A stretch of 64,000 bases of DNA from Prevotella sp. CAG:1031 (GTDB taxonomy: Bacteria > Bacteroidota > Bacteroidia > Bacteroidales > Muribaculaceae): assembly GCA_000431215.1 (NCBI GenBank), contig HF985561.1, positions 16,594 to 80,593 on the forward strand, given 5' to 3'. Made by a program: the position numbers and the translations under genes. The notes below the pieces were generated by a model, which ran no database searches, was not told where the DNA came from, and was given only the letters and a program-made list of their open reading frames with translations. This document shows positions 27,501-35,811 of this stretch, in pieces; the first letter of the stretch is position 1; each line of letters opens with the position of its first letter.

Positions 27501-29131
27501 CCTATCTGACTTTCAATACCTACAATATCGTCAACTCACTCGGCACACCCGATCAGAACAAACTCGAAGTTTTCGTAGTTGCTCCGGGAGAAGAGGTCAA
27601 ATGCGTCAAGACAATCGTCATGGCCGACGACTGTGCCCAGCAGGGCTGGAACCGCTTCCTCGTCGACCTCTCGGAATGGGCAGGCCGCGACATACAGCTC
27701 AAATTCCAGGCCACCGCAGTAAATCTGCAATACACCTTCATCGACGCCGTCAAGGTCAATGAGGCCCGCGCCCACGACCTCACCGCCCTCTCAATCACAG
27801 CTCCCGAGAAAATCCGCGCCAACGAAGAATTCAAAGTGCGCGTCAAACTTGAGAACTCCGGTTCATCGACCGAGGGAGACTACTCGATCAACCTTATGCG
27901 AAACGGTCAGCCCGAGGTTACGGCTCAGGGGCGCACCGTCCATCCCACCGAAACAATGTGGGTCGACATTCCTGTCACAGTCGGCGTTATTAACGAAGGC
28001 CCCCAGGAATTCAAGGCCGAAATCGTGCTCGCCACCGATGAATATACCGACGACAATATGACCGGCACAGCTATCTCCAAGCTGGTGCTTCCGAAGCTTC
28101 CCGTAGTCAACAATCCCGTGGCTACGACTGACGGCAACGGCTCAGTTGAGCTTCAATGGGAAAAGCCGACCATCGACCGCACTCCGCGACGCATCACCGA
28201 CACAATGGAAGCCTACGAAGGCGGCACAAGCGAATGCGACGAATGGATAATCATCGACGGCGACGAGATGCCTGTGCTCGGTTTCGAAGACTTCAGGATG
28301 CCCGGAGTACCCTCCGGTTCAAAACGCTCATGGTTTGTCATTGACGAGAGCGACCCGGCCTTCGGCGACATCGACTCGTTCTATGCCCATTCAGGCAACA
28401 AGAGCCTCGGATTCTTCGGCGTCGACGGCACCTGTGCCGACTGGATCATCTCTCCGCAGCTCTCCGGTCAGGCCCAGCAGGTATCGTTGTGGCTGCGCGC
28501 CTATCATCCCTATGTCAGCGAAACAGTCGAATTCCTCATCTCTGGTGAGAGCAACAACCCGTGGAACTTCACCCGAGTTGCCACCTACGATCTCATCGGA
28601 GCCGACTGGACCGAATATATCATCAATCTGCCTGCCGGAGCCCGCTACTTCGCCATCAAGGGCGCTACAGCCTCCGGGCTGCTCGGAATGCTCGACGACG
28701 TCTCGTATATCCCTCTGGGCAACAGCGCTGTCAACCATCGCGGCTACAATATCTACCGCGACGGCGTGCGGCTCAATGAGTCACCTCTCCGGAAGCCTGC
28801 ATTCAGCCACGCTGTCAGCGGCGATGCCGTAGGCTCAGTCTACCGTCTTACCGCAGTGTATGACGAAGGTGAATCAATTCCTGTCGATGTAACCGTGACA
28901 CAGGCAGCTGCTCTCGGCATGACATCAGCCCCGTCGGTAGCCATCGCCGGAGGCCGCGGAAAAATCACCGTCACCGGTGCCGAAGGCCTTGAGGTCATCA
29001 TCGTGTCGCCCGACGGAAAGATTGTCTACAGCGGCATAGCCTCCGACAACAACCTTTCGGTATCGATCGCCAACCCGGGCATCTACATCGCCAAAGCCGG
29101 CACAACAGCCGCTAAAGTGACCGTCAGATAA
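24545..29131 (+). CDS. Giant multi-domain secreted surface protein (FN3 / choice-of-anchor J)
   Basis: 1528 residues from ATG 24545 (MKKMLLCLVTALAVSPAMNG signal peptide; an upstream in-frame start lacks one). Residues about 75-340 look like a propeller-type repeat region (APDGLVYASKKDG, FDKDGTLWGLDSS). Several fibronectin-III-like units follow (PGEVTLSWTPPTKDIDGG, GSVELQWEKPTI), alternating with choice-of-anchor-J modules (WTYDFSNEADIFNTFTRI, LPWSESFNDAEFHHNY, VLGFEDFRMPGVPSGSK) and a CARDB-like segment (AHDLTALSITAPEKIRANEE). The last ~80 residues (VIIVSPDGKIVYSG, then NPGIYIAKAG) resemble a secretion/sorting tail. Probably an adhesin or glycan-binding surface protein. The pseudogenes at 37452 and 39912 share this architecture. 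Confidence 0.82.
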   Translation: MKKMLLCLVTALAVSPAMNGQLLAPSRPGNASTAYNSPLGVTAKTNPPGHKARVSVDSRTTADPSRIMRRATDAVPEPGLQLWGVVGYSDHNEEGTMNAHRGFYLISGEGRFTKLDAIDIPYARSSNYGTTLIGRDYYLYYTPKFEIWSTKSWTNTGTIAVGKGFSSFATAYWAPDGLVYASKKDGTTFKLVTQNYELGTETEIATLETLWFAMAFDKDGTLWGLDSSCSIWKATREGTVTKVHDKVIPCEMPDYFNSISSAVIDNSNNTMIASILGNNTDLEAADDNGLTAGLYRIDLATGKATLLVHWTYNDEVLGLAFPLGTTPGIPADMAAPELDFGSGSLTGNVSFTLPSETTDGSAGDGELTYTVYVAGKKAASGTGAWGSSQNVSVTAPTSGYNYFYVECSSTAGKGIGAGKWMFTGKDAPVAPSSVNAQFMAGGSMVMVTWSKVTESVNGGYINPDEVTYTLRRYTGPDDTEGEIWKENISITSEARPMAEPDQITDYTWGVTATYDGKTSAETRSNALRSGYVTPPWTYDFSNEADIFNTFTRINNNSDTESWKYYSSGFGANKNGMVSVRLNKYQATGEDWDKWLVSPNVKLIPGKAYRFNVKVKDQSNSTTSPHRVEVKLGTSSSDMETMTLDIVPQQDVTGTTWKTLEGYIRVDTENKYFVGIHVCTPANNGVAVSRTIYFDDFTIGLPQESSTPGQVADFSVTPAADGSHSATISFKAPSTDFAGQNPLASLDKVDIYRGEELIKTFEHPSFGQQLEYIDNTPSFGEYTYRVVGSNENGEGNAMSATVFVGVKLAASPENVTVFQTSNPGEVTLSWTPPTKDIDGGLLPAGGVTGYSVVELLGSAQNWLQDVDASVNSVTFRAIEADAAQDFKRYAVFPITESGTGRGRASEIIVVGNPDQLPWSESFNDAEFHHNYMIEGTGGNWFLFKDEDLSGLSDCDGNNGFIGMQAEFIDDWSALVTGRISLAGTTNPYLTFNTYNIVNSLGTPDQNKLEVFVVAPGEEVKCVKTIVMADDCAQQGWNRFLVDLSEWAGRDIQLKFQATAVNLQYTFIDAVKVNEARAHDLTALSITAPEKIRANEEFKVRVKLENSGSSTEGDYSINLMRNGQPEVTAQGRTVHPTETMWVDIPVTVGVINEGPQEFKAEIVLATDEYTDDNMTGTAISKLVLPKLPVVNNPVATTDGNGSVELQWEKPTIDRTPRRITDTMEAYEGGTSECDEWIIIDGDEMPVLGFEDFRMPGVPSGSKRSWFVIDESDPAFGDIDSFYAHSGNKSLGFFGVDGTCADWIISPQLSGQAQQVSLWLRAYHPYVSETVEFLISGESNNPWNFTRVATYDLIGADWTEYIINLPAGARYFAIKGATASGLLGMLDDVSYIPLGNSAVNHRGYNIYRDGVRLNESPLRKPAFSHAVSGDAVGSVYRLTAVYDEGESIPVDVTVTQAAALGMTSAPSVAIAGGRGKITVTGAEGLEVIIVSPDGKIVYSGIASDNNLSVSIANPGIYIAKAGTTAAKVTVR

Positions 29132-29153
29132 CCGTTCCCTACCCGTATAATCG

Positions 29154-29199
29154 ACCGCGTTCCGCAAGCCTTGCAAAGGGCTATACGGAACGCGGTTTT
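29154..29199 (+). terminator. Intrinsic terminator after the giant surface protein
   Basis: ACCGCGTTCCG (29154-29164) pairs with CGGAACGCGGT (29186-29196), followed by a short T run. Confidence 0.8.
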
Positions 29200-29218
29200 C
29201 TATGTCGTCACCCGGACG

Positions 29219-30277
29219 TCAGACTCCGAAAAGAAACATTAGCGGCTTTGAGTCGCGCATCTCGCCAGCAGCGTCGCCCGAATATATCGCGCCATTTGTC
29301 AGAGTGAGTTTCATGACCTTGTTGCCGGCATTGAAATCAAGCTTTCTTAAATCAATCCAGAAAATATCGGGGCTTAGCGTAGACTCGAAATAATAAACCA
29401 GATTCTTCTGATCGGCGACAGTGCGCCAGCGGGTCGAGGCGATATTCGGCTGCGACGGGATTGAGATTCCCAGTGGCACCGACACATTGCGCATAACGCT
29501 GAAGACTCCGGCCACAGCCTGACGATAATCAGAGGTCCGGGGCAAAGCCTTGATATAGAACGAAGCTCTCACAAACCTGTCGGATGCCCTGTTGGTACCC
29601 GGCAGCATGACAAGACCGCCGATCTGCTCCCAGTAATCGTCGAGAGTCTGCTGCTTGTCGTAGGTCGGAGAATTGGTCATCACCTGACATTCACGTCCGT
29701 GATGGATCACGAGGTTGCCGTTGATATATTCAAAAATCGCACTGTTCCCCGTAGGGTCGGAGATAGAAAGATGCAATGTCGATTTCGCACCGTTGGGAAG
29801 ATCGGGATCATCTATCCTGAACAGTTCCTTGCCAAGTTCCTCGACAGCCTCATCAACGGTGGCGAAATTATCGAGCACATATTGTGTCCATATACTCAGC
29901 CCCATGACAGGCCGGTTGTCGTCGGGTCGGTGGTAATCTGATTCCGCCAGAAAAAGCAGATTGGCCACAAGCCCCTTCTCGTTCATGCCGTCGCAGACCC
30001 CGATGTCATATCCGGCAGTCACCACACTGCCGTAGGCCGACGTCCATCTGACAGTATTGTCAGTTTCGGCTCCGCGACGGGACATACCCCTCGGAAAGAA
30101 ATAGATGTTTGAATGCGGATCTTCTTTCCAGTCCATCGTGCGTCCCGTGACAATCATGTTGTCGGGGCCCAGATAAACGGCCCGTGTGCAGGCATCCGCC
30201 AATCCCGGCAAAGCTGCCGACCCTGCAATAACACACGCCAAAGCGGCGATTCTCAAATACCCTGTTTTGTCAGTCAT
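29219..30277 (-). CDS. Linear amide C-N hydrolase, choloylglycine-hydrolase family (bile salt hydrolase / penicillin V acylase-like)
   Basis: 352 residues. A signal peptide ends at LADA, exposing Cys30 (CTRAVYLG), the N-terminal nucleophile of this Ntn-hydrolase family. Further family blocks are VTGRTMDWKED, YDIGVCDGMNEKGLVANLLF, and MTNSPTYDKQ with the conserved Asn-Ser. It should hydrolyse amide bonds of N-acyl compounds such as conjugated bile salts, penicillin V or N-acyl amino acids in the periplasm; the substrate cannot be assigned from sequence. Bases 29817-30258 are duplicated upstream at 31260-31701. The first eight residues and the upstream DNA differ between the copies. Confidence 0.9.
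   Translation of the reverse strand: MTDKTGYLRIAALACVIAGSAALPGLADACTRAVYLGPDNMIVTGRTMDWKEDPHSNIYFFPRGMSRRGAETDNTVRWTSAYGSVVTAGYDIGVCDGMNEKGLVANLLFLAESDYHRPDDNRPVMGLSIWTQYVLDNFATVDEAVEELGKELFRIDDPDLPNGAKSTLHLSISDPTGNSAIFEYINGNLVIHHGRECQVMTNSPTYDKQQTLDDYWEQIGGLVMLPGTNRASDRFVRASFYIKALPRTSDYRQAVAGVFSVMRNVSVPLGISIPSQPNIASTRWRTVADQKNLVYYFESTLSPDIFWIDLRKLDFNAGNKVMKLTLTNGAIYSGDAAGEMRDSKPLMFLFGV
29817..30258 (-). repeat. 442-bp direct repeat, copy inside the intact hydrolase gene
   Basis: This segment matches 31260-31701 without gaps (constant offset of 1443 bp) and with only scattered substitutions by eye. It covers the 5' part of the hydrolase gene, from the LRIAA codons to about residue 154. The two copies have the same orientation and flank an AT-rich 1-kb insert. 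Confidence 0.85.
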
Positions 30278-30591
30278 ATCAGTATATAAATCAAATTCTT
30301 ATTATCCACAAAAATTGCGACCTCAACACTTTTATAACGTCTGAAGAAAGAAACGGTTTAAATTTTAGCAGAAATTCCGACACGCGCGTTTTGTAATCGA
30401 AAGATAGGGCAAAATCTCAGATTATATTATAACTTTGTCAAGTACAGCGTACATAGGTTCTTCTTTATGAATGATTTAAGCAGCCATAATATAGCAAGCA
30501 AACTTATTTACACGTTGTATTTCAACACTTTAACTACTTACTTAAGAACTTGAAACTTGAAATAAGTTTAAATCACTTTATTATATATTTT
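30278..30591. other. AT-rich intergenic region upstream of the hydrolase and the AT-rich gene
   Basis: About 314 bp of AT-rich DNA. The one clear signal is a plus-strand -7-like TAACTTTG at 30430-30437, 155 nt before the AT-rich gene. No minus-strand box was found for the hydrolase. No gene or RNA was recognised. Confidence 0.45.
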
Positions 30592-31263
30592 ATGGAATAC
30601 TCAACTAAGCGTAAAGGAATAATTATTATAAGTTGTGTTGCAGCTACTGCTATTGTTGGCGTAACCGTACTTTGGGTTATAAATAAATACCGAAATGAAA
30701 AGTTTTTAGATGAAGGAGAGGCGATACTATTTGACGAATGTATGTATGCGTCCTATCCTTTAATCGCTAATTACTCTAATGTGCTATATGAACAGGCAAG
30801 TATATTTGAGTATAATGCACAACAAGCGAGTGCTATGAGTAGAGATTTAGATGAGTTCCAAGAAAACTTAATTAATCTAAACAGGCCATATATTAATAGT
30901 CGGCGAGATTGGTTTGCTGTATCTATGGAATATAGGATGTTTATAACATCAGTGCCATATAGTTATCTATGTATTAATCCTAAACTTCGCAAGAAAGAAT
31001 CTGCCGCCTTTGGTAAGACAATATATTCAGAGAATACTCTAAAAAAATGGGACGAAATGGAACCAGACTCATTAATCCACGCTTGTCAAGAGATAAAAGT
31101 ATGTCTCTCTGAAGCCCTAAGAGATTTGGATAGATATAGAAAGCCTAACCAAGAAATTACTGCATGGCGAGAAATTTCCCCAAATCAAGGGCGAGATTTA
31201 TATAAAAAGTATAATGAGCGGAAAAACTGGCCTTTTTCGTTTCTTAACAAAAAACAATACTGA
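30592..31263 (+). CDS. AT-rich single-pass membrane protein, unknown function
   Basis: About 223 residues from ATG 30592 (an in-frame ATG at 30550 would add 14 residues). A basic start (MEYSTKRKG) precedes one membrane helix (IIIISCVAATAIVGVTVLWV), then a charged, mostly helical soluble domain. Codon use is strongly AT-rich (AAA, ATA, TTA), unlike the surrounding genes, which marks it as foreign. Its 3' end runs four bases into the duplicated hydrolase fragment. No homologous family was recognised. It sits exactly between the two hydrolase direct repeats. Confidence 0.6.
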   Translation: MEYSTKRKGIIIISCVAATAIVGVTVLWVINKYRNEKFLDEGEAILFDECMYASYPLIANYSNVLYEQASIFEYNAQQASAMSRDLDEFQENLINLNRPYINSRRDWFAVSMEYRMFITSVPYSYLCINPKLRKKESAAFGKTIYSENTLKKWDEMEPDSLIHACQEIKVCLSEALRDLDRYRKPNQEITAWREISPNQGRDLYKKYNERKNWPFSFLNKKQY

Positions 31264-31701
31264 ACAGCTCCTTGCCAAGTTCCTCGACAGCCTCATCGAC
31301 GGTGGCGAAATTATCGAGCACATATTGTGTCCATATACTCAGCCCCATGACAGGCCGGTTGTCATCGGATCTGTGGTAATCTGATTCCGCCAGAAAAAGC
31401 AGATTGGCCACAAGCCCCTTCTCGTTCATGCCGTCGCAGACCCCGATGTCATATCCAGCAGTCACCACACTGCCGTAGGCCGACGTCCATCTGACCGTAT
31501 TGTCGGTCTCGGCTCCGCGCCGGGCCATACCCCTCGGAAAGAAATAGATGTTTGAATGCGGATCTTCTTTCCAGTCCATCGTGCGTCCCGTGACAATCAT
31601 GTTGTCGGGGCCCAGATAAACGGCCCGTGTGCAGGCATCCGACAATTCCGGCAAAACTGCCGACCCTGCAATAACACACGCCATAGCGGCGATTCTCAAA
31701 T
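31260..31701 (-). pseudogene. 5' fragment of the choloylglycine-hydrolase gene (duplicated remnant)
   Basis: The reading frame is homologous to residues about 8-154 of the intact hydrolase, including the nucleophile (ACTRAVYLG) and TMDWKED, and then changes to SIVFC and a stop where homology ends at 31260. No start codon matching the intact gene's ATG is present; the frame continues open upstream without a signal-peptide start. It lacks the C-terminal half and should not make an active enzyme. It is copy 2 of the 442-bp direct repeat. Confidence 0.85.
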
Positions 31702-31754
31702 TCCGCCCGATGAAATTTTCAGCTACCCGACAATGATTTCTGATGAATAAGTTG

Positions 31755-31762
31755 TATTTTTG
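31755..31762 (+). promoter_or_regulatory. -7 box (TATTTTTG) for the small lipoprotein gene
   Basis: TATTTTTG lies inside the longest frame (ATG 31743) and 22 nt before the ATG at 31785, which starts the lipoprotein signal peptide. Confidence 0.55.
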
Positions 31763-31784
31763 CGCGATTAAATATTTATCACAG

Positions 31785-32189
31785 ATGTCAAGGAAATTCT
31801 TTATGACGGTGATTCTGGGCTGCGCGCTTGTTCTGGCGGCCTGCAATCATCTGAGCGATGAGGCAAAAGAGATTGCCGGCAATTACTATATCAGCGAGAT
31901 TTCTCAGGACGAGCCTCTTATGGAGCTCAACAAAAACGGCAAATGCAAGATCAGAGCCATCAATCCCGGGGTCCTGACAATGACTGTCGAGGGCAAATGG
32001 AATGTCGAGGGCAACAAGCTGATTCTTGATCTCGACCCGTCGACTCTGCTCACCGAAGGCGATTCGACCCTCGTCGGAAAAATTGTCGGCCATCAGGAGA
32101 AACCGATTGTTGACTTCAACGGAATCACACTGACGGTCAACGACCACGGCAGCAACTTCATGTATCATCGCCGGAATGATGTCAAATAA
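31785..32189 (+). CDS. Small lipoprotein, lipocalin-like
   Basis: 134 residues from ATG 31785, chosen because the -7 box lies between this and an earlier ATG. The signal peptide ends in the lipobox LAAC (Cys19 or so), giving a lipid-anchored envelope protein. The mature part is short and beta-rich (AGNYYISEISQDEP, then GKWNVEGNKLILDLDP), with strand spacing that suggests a lipocalin-like or similar small barrel; this is inference from pattern. No named family is certain. The end overlaps the SUI1-like gene by 14 bp. Confidence 0.75.
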   Translation: MSRKFFMTVILGCALVLAACNHLSDEAKEIAGNYYISEISQDEPLMELNKNGKCKIRAINPGVLTMTVEGKWNVEGNKLILDLDPSTLLTEGDSTLVGKIVGHQEKPIVDFNGITLTVNDHGSNFMYHRRNDVK

Positions 32190-32541
32190 TCGTCAGGGAA
32201 TGGACTGGCGCGATTCTCTGCGTCAGCTGCTCGACCCCGAGCAACAGTCCGACGTAGACGGAGCCGATGAGCCTGTCCAGGCTCCCGCTGAGCCCGTTTT
32301 CGGAGGCAGGAAGCTCGACATCGTGCTCGACAAAAAAGGACGGCGAGGCAAACAGGCCACTATCATCGCAGGCTTCGACACCGACAACGACACCGAGGCT
32401 CTGGCTGTTGCCGCTCGCCTCAAACAATCTCTCGGCACAGGAGGCTCAGCCCGCGGCGGAGAGATTCTGATTCAGGGCGACCGCAGAAAAGATGTAGCGT
32501 CGCTGCTGACAGGGATGGGCTATAAAACGCGCATAATCTGA
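32176..32541 (+). CDS. SUI1/eIF1-like translation factor (YciH family)
   Basis: 121 residues. The C-terminal two thirds carry the SUI1 fold: RKLDIVLDKKGRRGKQATII, then DTEALAVAARLKQSLGTGGS, then GGEILIQGDRRKDVASLL and the closing MGYKTRII. The GTGGS loop and GD-R-dV motif match bacterial YciH. These proteins bind the small ribosomal subunit; the role in bacteria is not settled. The N-terminus is an acidic low-complexity stretch. It starts within the end of the lipoprotein gene and is followed by the helicase after 6 bp, so the three are probably co-transcribed. Confidence 0.92.
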   Translation: MMSNNRQGMDWRDSLRQLLDPEQQSDVDGADEPVQAPAEPVFGGRKLDIVLDKKGRRGKQATIIAGFDTDNDTEALAVAARLKQSLGTGGSARGGEILIQGDRRKDVASLLTGMGYKTRII

Positions 32542-32547
32542 CCGCGG

Positions 32548-35500
32548 ATGCTCGACGTCTACAAAGCTTCGGCTGGCTCGGGAAAAACCTACACTCTGGC
32601 CAAACGCTACATTCGGATGCTCCTTGGCTATACCGATTCCAACGGGCGCCGGCATCTTTACCGCCATGCTCCGATGGCCCATCGTTCTCTTCTGGCAATC
32701 ACGTTCACCAACAAAGCCACTGAAGAGATGAAAAACCGAATTGTCCATGAATTGTCACTGCTGGCTCTCAATCCGGCGACAATGGCGGTTCTCGATCCGA
32801 CGGAGCGAAGCCCCTACCTCAAAGAATTCATGGCCAACTTCAACGCCTCGGAGGAAGAGATCGCTGCCGCGGCCTCTGAAGCACTGAAGCAGCTGCTCTA
32901 CGATTACGGAATGTTCAGCGTTTCGACCATCGATTCTTTTTTCCAGACAATTCTCCGCGCGTTCGCCCGTGAGGCCGAACTCGACGGCAACTACGAGGTC
33001 GATCTCGACGAATCGACAGCTATCTTCAACGGCGTCAATGACCTTCTCAACAGCCTCGACCACAATACCGACGCGGAGACACGCCAGCTGATGGGATGGG
33101 TAACTGAATACGCTCTGACACGCTTCAACGAAAGGAAGGCATTCAATGTCTTCGATCGCGGTTCGAACACTTTTTCTGAATTCCTCTCGTTTTTCAAGAC
33201 CCTGTTCAACGAAACTTTCGAAGAGAATATCGACAAGATGCTTCGATGGCTTTCTGACCCGGCGCGAATAAAACGATTCCGCGATGGCCTGACCTCCCGG
33301 GCCGACAACCTTATCGAAGTGGCCCGGTCAGCTTCGCAGAAGGCTCTTCGGACTGCGTCGGGACACGAACAATTAATCTCGGCCAACGCGTTCAAGCTTC
33401 TCAACTCATGGGCTGCGGCGACACCGTCGAATTTGCCGGGACTTAAACTCAATCAGACCGAACAGAATCCGGCCAAAGCATTCAAAGGCAAAACAGAACC
33501 GCCGGCAATACTTGTAGCCGACGTCAGCGAAGCCTTCAGTGCGATCGTAGAGGCAAAAAAGATGTGGGAACTGCTCAACAAAATGAGTGTCAACGTCTAT
33601 GCCATGGGGCTGATCGGCAACGTGACCGACTCTATCCACAAGATTCTCGAGCAGAACAACTCGCTCCTTCTCAAAGACACCAACTCGGTTCTCCACCGCA
33701 TAATCGCCGACAACGATTCGCCTTTCATATTCGAGCGACTGAACCAGTATTACCGCCATTTCCTTATCGATGAGTTTCAGGACACCTCGCGCCTCCAATG
33801 GGAAAATCTAAGCAAGCTCATTGCGGAGAGCGTCAGTTTCGGCAACGAAAGCCTCGTCATCGGCGACGAAAAACAATGTATCTACCGTTTCCGTAACAGC
33901 GACCCTACCCTGCTGACAAACATTGCCGGTGACTTTCCGGGGAACACTGCCATTACAGGCAACGACGTGGCAGGAAACACAAACTGGCGCAGTGCCGCCG
34001 ACATTGTCAGATTCAACAATGTTCTTTTCAAGTCGATGGCCGAAGCCGCAGGCCTTGGAGATATCTATGCCAATGTCGTTCAGAGTGTGGCGCCGAAACG
34101 CCGTGAGCTTCAGGGATATGTGCGGATTTCCGATCTGAGGTTCACTCTCGGGACAAAAGCTACCTCCGAGGAATTCATAACCCGATCATTCGAGACAACC
34201 ATCGGAGAAATCAGGCGCCAGCTGCGTGCCGGTTATCGCGGAGGTGAGATCGCAGTGCTTTTCCGCACAAACGACACAGCCCGCAGCTTTATCGAGACAT
34301 TGCTGCCGGTGCTGTCGTCAGATCCCGATTTCAAGGGTGTAAAAATCTCCAGCGACGAAGCCCTCGCGCTGAAGAACTCTCCGGCGGTCAGAGTTGTGAT
34401 GAGCATTCTGAAAACCATGACAGCGTCGGATTTCGTCACCTCCGACCGGAATGTGTCGATGCGTGAGATCGCCATTCTGAACAAAGACTATGAAGAAGAA
34501 TGTGCCGCCGGCCATCCTGTCAGCGAGGCCTTTGCCCGTGCTGTCGGAAATTATATGCGCCGCCGGCGTGAACGTGCCGAAAATCCCGAAACGGCAATCG
34601 ATCCGGCGCCGGTGAATCTCGGCAAAGGAAACTCGCTTCCGTCGGTTGTCAGAAACATTATAGCGTCGCTCTCCGAAGAGCAGCGCGTCAACCAGAACGC
34701 ATATCTCACATCCCTTCTCGATCTGGCGATCGACCACAGCGAGAAAACCGGCGAAGGCGACATCGCGTCGTTTGTCAGCTGGTGGGAAAACTATGGGAAC
34801 AGAACGGCAATGGTCGATACCGACGCCGACCCCGACGCAATCTGCGTCATGACTATCCATAAATCGAAGGGGCTTGAATTCCCCTGTGTCCATATTCCAT
34901 ATATCGACAAAAAGAACCGCGAACGACTCCGTTGGTTCAGGACTCCCCAGATCGAAGGCATCAACGATGACGACCGCCCCGAACTGGTGCCGCTTATCCC
35001 GTCGAAAGCAATGCTCGGCACCCCCTTTGACGAACAATACCGCAAATATGACCGGGAGGTATTGTCGGACATGATCAACGTTCTCTACGTTGCTTTCACA
35101 AGAGCCGGACGCGAGCTATGCGTCAATATCGGAGCAAAAGGTGGGAACGGTACTTCGCTCGTCGAGAATGCGCTCGAACTCGGAGGCTTCGTCGCCGATG
35201 CCGCCACAGGAAATATCATAGCAGGAGCGCCGACCTCGCCGGTTCGCGAAAAAAGCAAGCGCAGCGTTCTCGAGCCCGTCGAGTCGTTTTTCATTGATCC
35301 GATAGGCGCAGCCACGGAAAATCGCGATATATGGGCCGGCGTCACCCTCGACGACGACGAATCGCCTTCAGAGAGCTACACCGAGCGCTTTATCGCCCTT
35401 CTGCGAAACCGGCGCAGCGCTTCGGCAATCGGCAAGGAGATCAGACGGCTTGCCGCACAGCATTTCATCGACATCGCCACCGCCGACAGGCTCTCGGCCG

Positions 35501-35811
35501 ATATTTCCTCGGCACTGGCTGACACTACCGTGGCCCGATGGTACGACTCAGACTCTTCTGTGACATGCCATGCGGCCGTCAACTTCGAGAATGGCGGTTC
35601 ATGGCTCATCGACAGGCTTGTTGTTCTGCCGGGAGGCGACATCCATGCTGTTGAGATTGTCGACGATCCCGACCGCTATCCCGACATTCCGTCGAAACGC
35701 CAACGCCTCCACCGACTGACAGCAGCCGTGCGCTCGGCTCTCGACGCTACCGAAGCAAAGCGCGTCACGGCGTGGCTTTGGACTCCGGGCCATCCTCCTG
35801 TCCGGCTGTAG
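32548..35811 (+). CDS. UvrD-family (AddA/RecB-like) helicase with degenerate C-terminal nuclease domain
   Basis: 1087 residues of superfamily I. Walker A is ASAGSGKT (7-14), motif Ia is FTNKATEEM, motif II is [12 protein letters not shown] near 410, [11 protein letters not shown] is motif [17 protein letters not shown] is motif V and [12 protein letters not shown] is motif VI. This is the helicase of an AddAB-type double-strand-break repair enzyme. At the C-terminus the RecB-nuclease core expected as VDFK reads VEIVDD after [10 protein letters not shown], lacking the catalytic Asp/Lys pair, so nuclease activity is probably lost here. No addB partner lies adjacent. The last 47 bp overlap the convergent RND pseudogene. 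Confidence 0.88.
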   Translation: MLDVYKASAGSGKTYTLAKRYIRMLLGYTDSNGRRHLYRHAPMAHRSLLAITFTNKATEEMKNRIVHELSLLALNPATMAVLDPTERSPYLKEFMANFNASEEEIAAAASEALKQLLYDYGMFSVSTIDSFFQTILRAFAREAELDGNYEVDLDESTAIFNGVNDLLNSLDHNTDAETRQLMGWVTEYALTRFNERKAFNVFDRGSNTFSEFLSFFKTLFNETFEENIDKMLRWLSDPARIKRFRDGLTSRADNLIEVARSASQKALRTASGHEQLISANAFKLLNSWAAATPSNLPGLKLNQTEQNPAKAFKGKTEPPAILVADVSEAFSAIVEAKKMWELLNKMSVNVYAMGLIGNVTDSIHKILEQNNSLLLKDTNSVLHRIIADNDSPFIFERLNQYYRHFLIDEFQDTSRLQWENLSKLIAESVSFGNESLVIGDEKQCIYRFRNSDPTLLTNIAGDFPGNTAITGNDVAGNTNWRSAADIVRFNNVLFKSMAEAAGLGDIYANVVQSVAPKRRELQGYVRISDLRFTLGTKATSEEFITRSFETTIGEIRRQLRAGYRGGEIAVLFRTNDTARSFIETLLPVLSSDPDFKGVKISSDEALALKNSPAVRVVMSILKTMTASDFVTSDRNVSMREIAILNKDYEEECAAGHPVSEAFARAVGNYMRRRRERAENPETAIDPAPVNLGKGNSLPSVVRNIIASLSEEQRVNQNAYLTSLLDLAIDHSEKTGEGDIASFVSWWENYGNRTAMVDTDADPDAICVMTIHKSKGLEFPCVHIPYIDKKNRERLRWFRTPQIEGINDDDRPELVPLIPSKAMLGTPFDEQYRKYDREVLSDMINVLYVAFTRAGRELCVNIGAKGGNGTSLVENALELGGFVADAATGNIIAGAPTSPVREKSKRSVLEPVESFFIDPIGAATENRDIWAGVTLDDDESPSESYTERFIALLRNRRSASAIGKEIRRLAAQHFIDIATADRLSADISSALADTTVARWYDSDSSVTCHAAVNFENGGSWLIDRLVVLPGGDIHAVEIVDDPDRYPDIPSKRQRLHRLTAAVRSALDATEAKRVTAWLWTPGHPPVRL

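Noticed and set aside
31244..31846. A second hydrolase gene of about 200 residues
   Set aside because: It lacks a proper start and signal peptide and ends where homology stops; it is a duplicated fragment, not a gene.
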